64,000 nucleotides of DNA, from contig CABJEP010000004.1 of assembly GCA_902364645.1 (NCBI GenBank), positions 1 through 64,000 on the forward strand, read 5' to 3'. Positions 10,916-17,730 of this stretch are shown here, one piece after another. Source of the stretch: Coriobacteriaceae bacterium. Lineage in GTDB: Bacteria > Actinomycetota > Coriobacteriia > Coriobacteriales > Coriobacteriaceae. The stretch's first letter is position 1; every line of letters starts with the position of its first letter. Made by a program: the position numbers and the translations under genes. Below the pieces are notes generated by a model that worked only from the letters and a program-made list of their open reading frames with translations, searched no databases and was not told the origin of the DNA.

Positions 10916-11383
10916 TTAGAAAATCGAGCCGAGGTTCACGGCGTGCTTGTACACTTCCAGTTGCTCCGGCCACTGGACAACGAACAGGTCAGCGATCCCG
11001 TTGAGCATCCGACCTGTCATGGTCGGCTTATCCACGCGGTCGAAAACCTCTACGTAAACGCATTTGGCACCCAGCAGCTTGCCCAGCACGAAGAAAGGAA
11101 CTGCCACGGCAGCTCCAGACGAGATAATCAGGTCAGGACGCTCCTTCCGCAACACCTTCCAGGCAAGAACAGTGTTCTTCAATAAATTGGGGATATTTCG
11201 ATTTGTTAGGTAATGGCAGTGGATGACGCGCTCGTCCTTGAGCAGCGAGTTCGCGTCCTCCTTGTCGAACGTTACCCAAAACCGTTCGACGGCTTGCGAC
11301 CATATAGGCTTGAGTAGCCACATATGCGTTAGGTGTCCACCACTGGAGCTGGGAATGCAAACCTTTGCTTTCGAGAGATCCAT
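10916..11383 (-). CDS. PssD/Alg14-like glycosyltransferase accessory subunit
   Basis: 155 residues. VCIPSSSGGHLTHMWLLKP at the N-terminus and PDLIISSGAAVAVPFF in the centre are typical of the Alg14 family, which recruits the catalytic PssE/Alg13-type partner to the membrane. Together with the next gene it should add the second sugar of the repeat unit, in many capsule systems a beta-1,4-linked hexose. The ATG follows directly on the stop of the priming-transferase frame and has AAGGGGG at good spacing. Confidence 0.87.
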   Translation of the reverse strand: MDLSKAKVCIPSSSGGHLTHMWLLKPIWSQAVERFWVTFDKEDANSLLKDERVIHCHYLTNRNIPNLLKNTVLAWKVLRKERPDLIISSGAAVAVPFFVLGKLLGAKCVYVEVFDRVDKPTMTGRMLNGIADLFVVQWPEQLEVYKHAVNLGSIF

Positions 11384-12133
11384 CTAGCACGCCCCCTTGC
11401 CGGTGATAACCTCGATCACCGTGAGGACGATAATCTTGAGATCAGTGACGGGTCCGCGCTTGGCGATGTACTCCAGGTCGCGCTGGACCATTCCGTTGAA
11501 ACCCGTTGAATTGCGGTCGGTCACCTGCTACCATCCGGTAATCCCCGGCTTTACGGCCAGGCGCTGCAGGTCGTACTCGGTGTACTCTGCAACCTCGTTG
11601 GGCAGCGGCGGACGAGGACCCACGACGGACATCTGGCCCAGGAACACGTTCAGAAACTGCGGGAACTCGTCGATGGAGTGCTTGCGGATGAACCTGCCGA
11701 TCTTGGTGACGCGGGGGTCCTCCTTCATCTTGAACATGGCTCCGGCGATCTCGTTCTGCCCCTTGAGCTCGGCGAGACGCTCGTCGGCGTCCTTGTACAT
11801 GGAACGGAACTTCCACATGCGGAAGGTGGTCAGGCTACCGTCGGGGCGGGTCTGTCCCACGCGGATCTGGCTGTAGAAGGGGCTGCCCTCGCTCTCCAGG
11901 CGGATGAGTGCCGCGAGCACCAGGCTGGGAATCGCGATGACCACGAGCACAACACCGCTGAACACGATGTCGAAAGCGCGCTTAACGGTGCGGTAGGCTA
12001 GGCGCGAGCGATCCCAGTCCATGATGGATTGCATGGCCCTGTAGCGGCCGGTGCCCTCACGTCGGTCCATGGCCTGAGCAATCAGCGCCGCACCCGCTGG
12101 CGCATCCGTTTCATATTCTGTTTTATCCGACAC
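11384..12133 (-). pseudogene. Priming sugar transferase (polyprenyl-phosphate phosphotransferase) with in-frame amber codon
   Basis: The frame contains all hallmarks of the bacterial sugar-transferase family: a membrane helix (FDIVFSGVVLVVIAIPSLVL), FRMWKFRSMYKDAD, RKHSIDEFPQFLNV, VGPRPPLPNE and the terminal KPGITGW. At 11528-11530 the next codon is TAG, and the frame then continues QVTDRNSTGFNGMVQRDLEY to a normal stop at 11384-11386, flush with the PssD start. Family members often read GITG-x-W-Q-V here, so a Trp TGG to TAG change is the simplest explanation. The enzyme would normally load the first sugar-phosphate onto undecaprenyl phosphate. Termination would remove about 48 conserved residues and probably inactivate it. 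The GTG at 12133 is a tentative start; the frame is open to 12265 but overlaps loaP there. Confidence 0.82.
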
Positions 12134-12200
12134 GTTCTCTTCCAACACTTCGTCCCCGGGTCGGGGGATCCTCCCTGTTCTGTGTAGCGACCGTCTGCAG

Positions 12201-12746
12201 CTAGGCGATTGCCTTTTTAAGGTTGCGCATGACGCGCTGCTCGGCCGAAAGCACGGCAAGGCCAACGCGCGTAGTTACGCGTCGGCCGCACAGGTTGAGC
12301 TCCAGATAAGCAGTGCTCTTGCGTCTATTAATGGTTTTGATAAGGCCTTCGTGGCCCAGCAGCGGACCTGCCGTCACTACGACTTGGTCGCCGTCTTTTA
12401 AGGCCTCGCTCATGGGCACTACGCGGTCTCCCCTATGCGTAAAGCCGCCAATAAGCTGAACCTCTTCTTTTGCCAGCGGCACAAACTGACCGTCCTGGGA
12501 AAGCACCCGGGCAAAGTCGTCCATGCGTAGCAGATACTGTTGCACGGTGCGGGGATCTGCCGTATCGCAGATAAGATAACCGGGAAAGAGCGGCTTGGTC
12601 GTATTGACCCATTCGCCGTGAACTTTAATCTCGGTTTGAAATTGGGGATAAAAGAGCTCCTGCATGGCGCTCACCGGCACCATACGCTCGATGCGCTCGC
12701 GCATTACATCTTCGCGACCGTTAATGACCTGGATCACATACCACAC
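12201..12746 (-). CDS. loaP: NusG paralogue, LoaP-type antitermination factor
   Basis: 181 residues. The N-terminal NusG domain begins WYVIQVINGREDVMRERI and the KOW motif lies around DGDQVVVTAGPLLGHEGLIK. Housekeeping NusG is not expected at the head of a capsule operon, whereas LoaP proteins occur there in Firmicutes and Actinobacteria and let RNA polymerase read through terminators of long operons after loading at a leader RNA hairpin. The GTG at 12746 is preferred over the GTG at 12755 because AAGGGGG has proper spacing only to it, and family members begin with MWYV. It heads the minus-strand polysaccharide operon and is preceded by a long structured leader. Confidence 0.88.
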   Translation of the reverse strand: MWYVIQVINGREDVMRERIERMVPVSAMQELFYPQFQTEIKVHGEWVNTTKPLFPGYLICDTADPRTVQQYLLRMDDFARVLSQDGQFVPLAKEEVQLIGGFTHRGDRVVPMSEALKDGDQVVVTAGPLLGHEGLIKTINRRKSTAYLELNLCGRRVTTRVGLAVLSAEQRVMRNLKKAIA

Positions 12747-12786
12747 GAGCTCCACCCCCTTGCTGTCTTACGTATGGCTCACGTGA

Positions 12787-12839
12787 TTTGGATATGGCTT
12801 CGCCAGGGCGCTTGTGCGCGAAGGCGCTCCATATTCAAA
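12787..12839 (-). promoter_or_regulatory. Leader hairpin 2, 41 bases before loaP start
   Basis: On the minus strand TTTGAATATGG (12829-12839) pairs with CCATATCCAAA (12787-12797) with one A/C mismatch, and CTTCGC (12818-12823) pairs with GCGAAG (12798-12803) across an asymmetric internal loop. It lies directly upstream of loaP. Its position suits a LoaP loading site or an attenuator; the role is inference. Confidence 0.6.
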
Positions 12840-12944
12840 CCCTGAGCCCAGTCAGACAAGCACGTGGCTCTGCCCCACCGTGAACGGTATGTATAAGCGC
12901 AGTTGCTAGAAACGCGGACGTATATCGCAAAATGACCGCGTCTC

Positions 12945-13004
12945 CAGCTGGCTGCGTGCGAACCAGTCAAGCGGGTACAAAACTGGACCGCACGCAAACA
13001 GCTG
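12945..13004 (-). promoter_or_regulatory. Leader hairpin 1 in the polysaccharide operon leader
   Basis: Two 23-base arms (12945-12967 and 12982-13004) are complementary in three blocks, CAGCTG, CGTGCG-containing and ACTGG, separated by two small symmetric internal loops, around a 14-base apical loop. No U-run follows, so it is not a simple terminator. It is a second candidate structural element of the LoaP-type leader. Confidence 0.6.
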
Positions 13005-13491
13005 AAGGACTGCTGTGGTTTGCCGTAACAACTTATTGCACCTTCTAATGCGAACTTATAAATAGCCACAAAAGCAAGTGCAAAACGTGCATGGCAATCG
13101 ATATTGGAGCTCGTGGTTTTTCTAACACCGCCGTTACGGCCGGATGCTGATCGACCCTGCGCTTTGTGGCTTACTGAAGCCGTGAGCACAGTTGAACTCA
13201 TGTAACGTTAGGTATCCTAGCACAAGCTGTTAGTGAAACTGATTTGGGTTGCGTTGGACAACATTTCGTTCATTTGACGTGCTTAAGGGGGTTGTTGTGG
13301 GATGTTGTTCACGTTGGCGCAGGTTATTGTGGTGCTGGCAATAATTGGGAGTGTTCCTGAAGCCCAACTGAAGCAGCGAGCTGCACTGGTAATTGCGTTT
13401 GGATAACAAACTATGTACAGACATGGGAAATAAATTGTGCAACTTTTTGTTGATGTGGGTATGGGTTTGTGGCGCGAGGTATTTTGGCATG

Positions 13492-13526
13492 AAAAAAGGC
13501 CTTCGGAATTCCGAAGGCCTTTTTAT
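13492..13526 (-). terminator. Bidirectional intrinsic terminator after tRNA-Ala
   Basis: Perfect palindrome with stem GGCCTTCGGAATTCCGAAGG flanked by A-run and T-run on both sides. It lies 7 bases beyond the tRNA 3' end and is the expected terminator for it on the minus strand; it can also work on the plus strand. Confidence 0.85.
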
Positions 13527-13532
13527 TCACGA

Positions 13533-13608
13533 TGGTGGAGACGAGGGGGATCGAACCCCTGACCTCTTGACTGCCAGTCAAGCGCTCTCCCAGCTGAGCT
13601 ACGCCCCC
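13533..13608 (-). tRNA. tRNA-Ala (anticodon GGC)
   Basis: A 76-base cloverleaf read on the minus strand, starting GGGGGCGTAGCTCAG and ending in an encoded CCA. The acceptor stem GGGGGCG pairs with CGTCTCC (two G-U pairs). The anticodon arm CTTGA-CTGGCAG-TCAAG places GGC at positions 34-36, and the T arm carries GGTTCGATCC. It decodes GCC/GCU alanine codons. It has its own promoter and terminator. Confidence 0.95.
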
Positions 13609-13621
13609 GTGACGAGGAGAT

Positions 13622-13650
13622 ACTATAGGGGAAGTTGGCTCGACGTGCAA
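13622..13650 (-). promoter_or_regulatory. Sigma-70-type promoter of tRNA-Ala
   Basis: On the minus strand TTGCAC (13645-13650), a 17-base spacer and TATAGT (13622-13627) give a near-consensus promoter ending 14 bases before the tRNA 5' end. Confidence 0.75.
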
Positions 13651-13678
13651 GGACTTTTTTGGGTGAGACTTTAAATGC

Positions 13679-14329
13679 CTATTGAGCCAATTGATATAGG
13701 TAAGCGATGGCGGTGCCGGTGTGGACTTGGATCTTGGCCGTTCTCCTGACTACATTGGATATTCCAGTGTCAGCTAGTAATCCCAGGGGGCTGTGGTCTA
13801 GCTCCCACTCTAGGCCGTGTTCACTTACCTCGGTGTTGGTGGCGATGGCGATGATGGAGAATGTCTTGCCCTCAGCGCCTTCGATGGTCCAGGATTCGCC
13901 TGTGTGTAGGATGCGGGCGACTACCTTGTCCTCAGCAATCCAGACCGGGGCATCCTCATAGCCAGCGAGCAGCCCCAGTACGGAAAGCGCCATATCCGGA
14001 CGGCCGCCGGTGGCGCAGGTTGCTACCACTTCGGCACCTGGCCAGCGACGTCGGACGGAATCGAGCGCCAACGCCAGATCGGTATAGTCCTTGTACGGGT
14101 CGTGGCGCTCTACCTCAAAGGCTTCGGCGGCATCGACCAACGCACGACCCGCATCGCTCACCGTGTCGGCATCCCCCACATAAACGTCGCAGCCTAGCCC
14201 CGCGCTCAGCAGCGCATCGAGCCCGCGGTCCACGGCGACAACGTGGTCGCACTCCCCTACTAGCCTACGCAACAGATCCGCGCTCGCCACCAAGGGCGAG
14301 CCGCAAACCACTAATACCTTACAAGCCAC
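13679..14329 (-). CDS. thiN: Thiamine pyrophosphokinase
   Basis: 216 residues, the usual length of bacterial thiamine pyrophosphokinases. The family's acidic sites are visible as VYVGDADTVSD (near residue 50) and DPYKDYTDLALAL (near residue 78), and TGGRPDMALSVLGLL corresponds to the catalytic GxRxDH-like segment. The family converts thiamine and ATP to thiamine diphosphate and AMP. The start is GTG, 9 bases after the stop of the HAD gene, so the two are probably co-transcribed. No TPP riboswitch is visible upstream. Confidence 0.85.
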   Translation of the reverse strand: MACKVLVVCGSPLVASADLLRRLVGECDHVVAVDRGLDALLSAGLGCDVYVGDADTVSDAGRALVDAAEAFEVERHDPYKDYTDLALALDSVRRRWPGAEVVATCATGGRPDMALSVLGLLAGYEDAPVWIAEDKVVARILHTGESWTIEGAEGKTFSIIAIATNTEVSEHGLEWELDHSPLGLLADTGISNVVRRTAKIQVHTGTAIAYLYQLAQ

Positions 14330-14338
14330 AGCTCTCGC

Positions 14339-15028
14339 CTATCCCTCAAACGCAAGCAGGCGGGCCAGATCCAGCTCCTCGTAGCTGTCGATAAAGATAT
14401 CGCAGTTGGCGCGCACATCGTCGCGCTTCATGCGGCCGTGCGGGTCATAAATACCTACACGCTTAAAGCCGGCGACCCCAGAACTCCTTAGGCCAAAGAC
14501 GGCGTCCTCAAACACCCACGCGCGCTCAAACTTGTGCCCGTGGCGCTCTTCTAGGCGGCGCAGCGCCAGCTCGTATACGTCGGGGAACTGTTTGGAGCGT
14601 CCTGCCTCGCCCGTCGTGGTAACAAACTCCATGTACGCGTCGAGCCCGGCGCCCGCAAGCGCAGACGTAACCAACTCGGCCGGCGTGGACGTGGCAACGC
14701 ACAAGGCAATGCCCGCCGCATTCGTCTGCTCCAAAAATGCCAGGAGCCCCTCGCGCGGCGGCACCTTGGAGTACCCATCGATCAGGATGTCGCTCAGCTC
14801 GCGATACAGCTCCTCGCCATTCGCTCCAATGCCCCAGGTGTCGTGGTAGGCCTGGCACTCGTCCTCGAGCGACAAATGCTCAAACTGGGCAAAATCGTCG
14901 ACCGTCACGTCAACTCCGTGGCGGTGCAATAACTCGGGCTGGGCATAGGCCCAAACGGGGGTGCTATTAACCAGCGTGCCGTCGCAATCGAAAATAAAAG
15001 CGACATTGGGAGCGGCGGTCTGGGACAT
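14339..15028 (-). CDS. HAD-superfamily phosphatase (beta-phosphoglucomutase-like)
   Basis: 229 residues from ATG 15028, which has GAAAGG nine bases upstream. The catalytic motif I FIFDCDGTLVNSTP, motif II VATSTPAEL, and motif III/IV region AWVFEDAVFGLRSSGVAGFK are all present, with a cap domain between I and II. The FDCDGTLVNS class includes beta-phosphoglucomutases and phosphoglycolate-type phosphatases; the substrate cannot be told. It is divergent from glgB and shares with it the upstream region holding two TGGTAAAAC-type operator candidates, so a sugar-phosphate role linked to glycogen or maltose is plausible. Confidence 0.82.
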   Translation of the reverse strand: MSQTAAPNVAFIFDCDGTLVNSTPVWAYAQPELLHRHGVDVTVDDFAQFEHLSLEDECQAYHDTWGIGANGEELYRELSDILIDGYSKVPPREGLLAFLEQTNAAGIALCVATSTPAELVTSALAGAGLDAYMEFVTTTGEAGRSKQFPDVYELALRRLEERHGHKFERAWVFEDAVFGLRSSGVAGFKRVGIYDPHGRMKRDDVRANCDIFIDSYEELDLARLLAFEG

Positions 15029-15050
15029 AAAAGTACCTTTCGATGTCAAA

Positions 15051-15081
15051 TGGTAAACAACCTGCTAAAAACGTTTTACCA
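15051..15081. promoter_or_regulatory. LacI-type operator candidate between HAD gene and glgB
   Basis: GCTAAAAACGTTTTACCA (15064-15081) is an 18-base imperfect palindrome with the central CG typical of LacI/GalR sites. An additional half-site TGGTAAAC lies at 15051-15058. The same half-site family recurs at 15113-15138 and before the GH13-GH77 gene at 25221. Confidence 0.55.
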
Positions 15082-15112
15082 AACGTCAGACTAACAATCT
15101 TGAAACCCTAAT

Positions 15113-15138
15113 TGGTAAAACTGTCAAGAGTTTTACCA
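15113..15138. promoter_or_regulatory. Perfect inverted repeat TGGTAAAAC-N8-GTTTTACCA
   Basis: Two perfect 9-base half-sites facing each other with an 8-base spacer, in the HAD/glgB divergent region. The spacing differs from a classical LacI operator, so it may be two overlapping half-sites or the site of another dimeric regulator. The rest of 15029-15359 shows no gene. Confidence 0.55.
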
Positions 15139-15359
15139 CGGCAATTCTGCCAGTGGTCTAAACATGGCGCTTACCGATTAAACGCCGCCCTAAAACCACT
15201 TTCCTTCATAAAAGTAACGTACAGGTGTTATCGTAGTTTCTGCCGAAAGTTCCACCGAGCACGCGAGGTGGAACGAATCATAGAACTATCGCCGTCCCTT
15301 CGATTCGTGCAGCCTTGGACCTTTCGCATCTAGTCACCAAGGCAACACGCTGCCGCGTC

Positions 15360-17636
15360 ATGATGGGATCAAACGTGAGCGATACAAAGCTAAAGCCAGC
15401 AACCAAAAAGCCCGCTACCCGTAAAGCCGCCCCGCACGCGCCGGAACTCTCTAAGGACGATGTCTATCTGTTTGGCATTGGCATGTGGGAGCGCAGCTGG
15501 GAAAAGATGGGCGCGCACCCCGACACGCAGAACCGTACGCGCGGCTGGCGCTTTTGCGTTTGGGCGCCCGACGTAAAGAGCGTCCATGTCATTGGCGAAT
15601 TTAACGATTGGAATGAGGAAGCCAACCCGCTGGTGCCCGTGCATACGAGCGCTATTTGGGAAGGCTTTATTCCTGGCGCCGAGCAGGGCCAGCTCTATAA
15701 GTATCTCATCGAGACAAACGAGGGAGAAAAGCTCTATAAGGCCGATCCGTATGCCTTTAAGGCCGAGTGCCCTCCGGGTACTGCGAGCGTGCTGTGGACA
15801 CTCGACGGCTATAAGTGGAACGATGCCGCGTGGCTCAAGCGCCGCGCCGGTCACAACCACATGTCGCAGCCGCTCAACATCTACGAGGTGCATATTGGCT
15901 CGTGGAAGCGCCACGGCGACGCGCCGCAGGGCGAGCCGGACGAGTTCGGCAACTACCCCGGTCCCATGGACCCCTTCCCCGCGCAGCGCGGCGAGTTCTA
16001 CACCTACGACGACCTGTCGGTGGAGCTCGTGGACTACGTGCGCGACATGGGTTACACGCATATCGAGGTCATGCCGCTCATGGAGCATCCCTTCGATGGC
16101 TCCTGGGGCTACCAGACGACCGGCTACTACGCCGCCACGTCGCGCTACGGCAACCCGCAGCAGCTCATGCACTTTATCGATGCGTGCCACGAGGCAGGCA
16201 TTGGCGTGATCATGGACTGGGTGCCCGGCGGTTTTTGCGCCGACTCCCACGGCCTTGCTACCTTTAACGGCCATATGCTGTTTGAGCACGAGATTCACCC
16301 CAACTGGGGCACGCACAAGTTCGACTTCGCCCGTGGCGAGGTCCGCTCCTTCCTGGTCTCCAACGTGCTGTACTGGCTCGAGAACTTCCATGTTGACGGC
16401 ATTCGCATGGACGGCGTGTCCAGCATGCTGTACCTCAACTTTGGCATCGACGATCCCGGCCAAAAGAAGTTCAATAAGTACGGTACCGAGGAGGACCTGG
16501 ACGCCAGCGCGTTTATCCGCCAGGTCAACTGCGCCGTGGAGGCCCACTTCCCCGACGTGATGATGATGGCCGAGGAGTCCACAGCGTGGCCGCTCGTGAC
16601 CTACCCGCCGCAAGACGGCGGCCTGGGCTTCCACTACAAGTGGGACATGGGCTGGATGAACGACACCCTGCACTACATGCAGACCGATTTTCCGTGGCGA
16701 CCCGGCAACCACGGCCTGCTCACGTTCTCCATTATGTATGCCTTTACCGAGAACTTCATTTGCCCGCTGAGCCACGACGAGGTCGTGCACGGTAAGTGCT
16801 CGCTCATCGGCCGCATGCCGGGCGACTGGTGGCGCCAGTTTGCCGGTCTGCGCACGCTGGCCTTCTACCAGATGACGCACCCCGGTGCCAAGCTCAACTT
16901 TATGGGCAACGAAATCGGCCAGTTTATCGAATGGCGCTACTACGAGTCCATTCAGTGGTTCCTGACCGAGGAGTACGAGACCCACCGTCATCATCAGGCG
17001 TTTATTAAGGCGCTCAACCACCTGTACACCGCGGAGCCCGCCCTGTACGAGCGCGGCTACACCGACGACGGCTTTACCTGGATCGACGCGGACAACTCCA
17101 AGCAGTCAATCGTGAGCTTTGTACGCCAGGGCGAGGACGTCGACGACGACCTGGTGATCCTGATCAACTTTGACCCGGCGAGCTACGAGAGCTTCCGTGT
17201 GGGCGTGCCGCGCGAGGGCGACTGGGAGGTCATCTTCGACTCCGATCGTCCCGAGTTTGGCGGCAGCGGCTATGCCGGCGAAGAGCCCTACGCCTGCTCG
17301 AGCGAGCCCTATCCCTGGAACGGGCAGATGGACTCCATTGAGATTAAGGTGCCCGGTCTGGCAGGCGTGGTGCTTAAGCGCCGCGGTCCCAGCAGCTACA
17401 AACCGCCCGTGGTCGAGGAGCCCAAGGCTGCGCCCAAAAAGCGTATGTCTTCGGTGAAGCCCAAGCCTGCGGCTGCTAAGAAGGCTCCGGCTAAGGCCAA
17501 GGCTACGACGACCAAGGCCAAGGCCAAGGCTGCCGCAAAGCCCGCTGCTAAGGCCGCAGCCAAGAAACCAGCTGCCAAAAAGGCCGCTACCAAGGCCAAG
17601 TCTGCTTCTGTTAAGCCGTCTGCCAAGGATGCGTAA
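15360..17636 (+). CDS. glgB: 1,4-alpha-glucan branching enzyme with Lys/Ala-rich tail
   Basis: About 758 residues. An N-terminal CBM48/isoamylase N domain (WRFCVWAPDVKSVHVIGEFN) is followed by the GH13 barrel: EVHIGSWKRHG, HPFDGSWGYQTTGYYA, DGIRMDGVSSML with the nucleophile Asp, MMAEESTAWP with the acid Glu, and PLSHDEVVHGKCSL. It makes alpha-1,6 branches in glycogen. After the C-terminal beta domain comes an extra tail of about 78 residues (from 17400) built from AAKKP/AKAKA blocks, similar to the tail of GlgA. The exact start is uncertain: ATG 15360 or 15363 and GTG 15375 are all possible, and no start has a strong ribosome site. Confidence 0.93.
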   Translation: MMGSNVSDTKLKPATKKPATRKAAPHAPELSKDDVYLFGIGMWERSWEKMGAHPDTQNRTRGWRFCVWAPDVKSVHVIGEFNDWNEEANPLVPVHTSAIWEGFIPGAEQGQLYKYLIETNEGEKLYKADPYAFKAECPPGTASVLWTLDGYKWNDAAWLKRRAGHNHMSQPLNIYEVHIGSWKRHGDAPQGEPDEFGNYPGPMDPFPAQRGEFYTYDDLSVELVDYVRDMGYTHIEVMPLMEHPFDGSWGYQTTGYYAATSRYGNPQQLMHFIDACHEAGIGVIMDWVPGGFCADSHGLATFNGHMLFEHEIHPNWGTHKFDFARGEVRSFLVSNVLYWLENFHVDGIRMDGVSSMLYLNFGIDDPGQKKFNKYGTEEDLDASAFIRQVNCAVEAHFPDVMMMAEESTAWPLVTYPPQDGGLGFHYKWDMGWMNDTLHYMQTDFPWRPGNHGLLTFSIMYAFTENFICPLSHDEVVHGKCSLIGRMPGDWWRQFAGLRTLAFYQMTHPGAKLNFMGNEIGQFIEWRYYESIQWFLTEEYETHRHHQAFIKALNHLYTAEPALYERGYTDDGFTWIDADNSKQSIVSFVRQGEDVDDDLVILINFDPASYESFRVGVPREGDWEVIFDSDRPEFGGSGYAGEEPYACSSEPYPWNGQMDSIEIKVPGLAGVVLKRRGPSSYKPPVVEEPKAAPKKRMSSVKPKPAAAKKAPAKAKATTTKAKAKAAAKPAAKAAAKKPAAKKAATKAKSASVKPSAKDA

Positions 17637-17730
17637 CAAAACCGTTACAGCTGTAATTACCCGCCCCGCGAGGGCGTAGGATACAAGTCATAACCGTTCC
17701 GGGAGAAACATCCCCGGGGGAAAGGAACGT

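Larger units (their letters stand above)
12747..13491 (-). promoter_or_regulatory. Long non-coding leader/promoter region of the polysaccharide operon
   Basis: About 745 bases without a convincing gene. Read on the minus strand it contains a possible extended -10 (TGTGCTAGGATACC, -10 at 13214-13219; no good -35), a short perfect hairpin GGCTT-CAGT-AAGCC near 13168-13181, and the two large hairpins listed separately. A 140-codon frame at 12779-13201 has no ribosome site, an unlikely composition and overlaps the hairpins. The arrangement fits a LoaP-responsive leader RNA between a distal promoter and loaP. Confidence 0.5.

Noticed and set aside
13030-13200. CRISPR-like or repeat array in the capsule leader
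   Set aside because: No regularly spaced direct repeats here or elsewhere in the window.
12779-13201. 140-codon minus-strand frame upstream of loaP
   Set aside because: Overlaps both leader hairpins, has no ribosome site and no family resemblance.
15390-17021. 543-codon minus-strand frame opposite glgB
   Set aside because: Same antisense codon-bias effect; composition rich in Val/His/Gly without domain signs.
17644-17655. Perfect palindrome TTACAGCTGTAA before glgP, with GTTACAGCTGT again at about 28682
   Set aside because: Only the 11-base half is shared, CAGCTG palindromes are common, and the two positions lack common promoter geometry.
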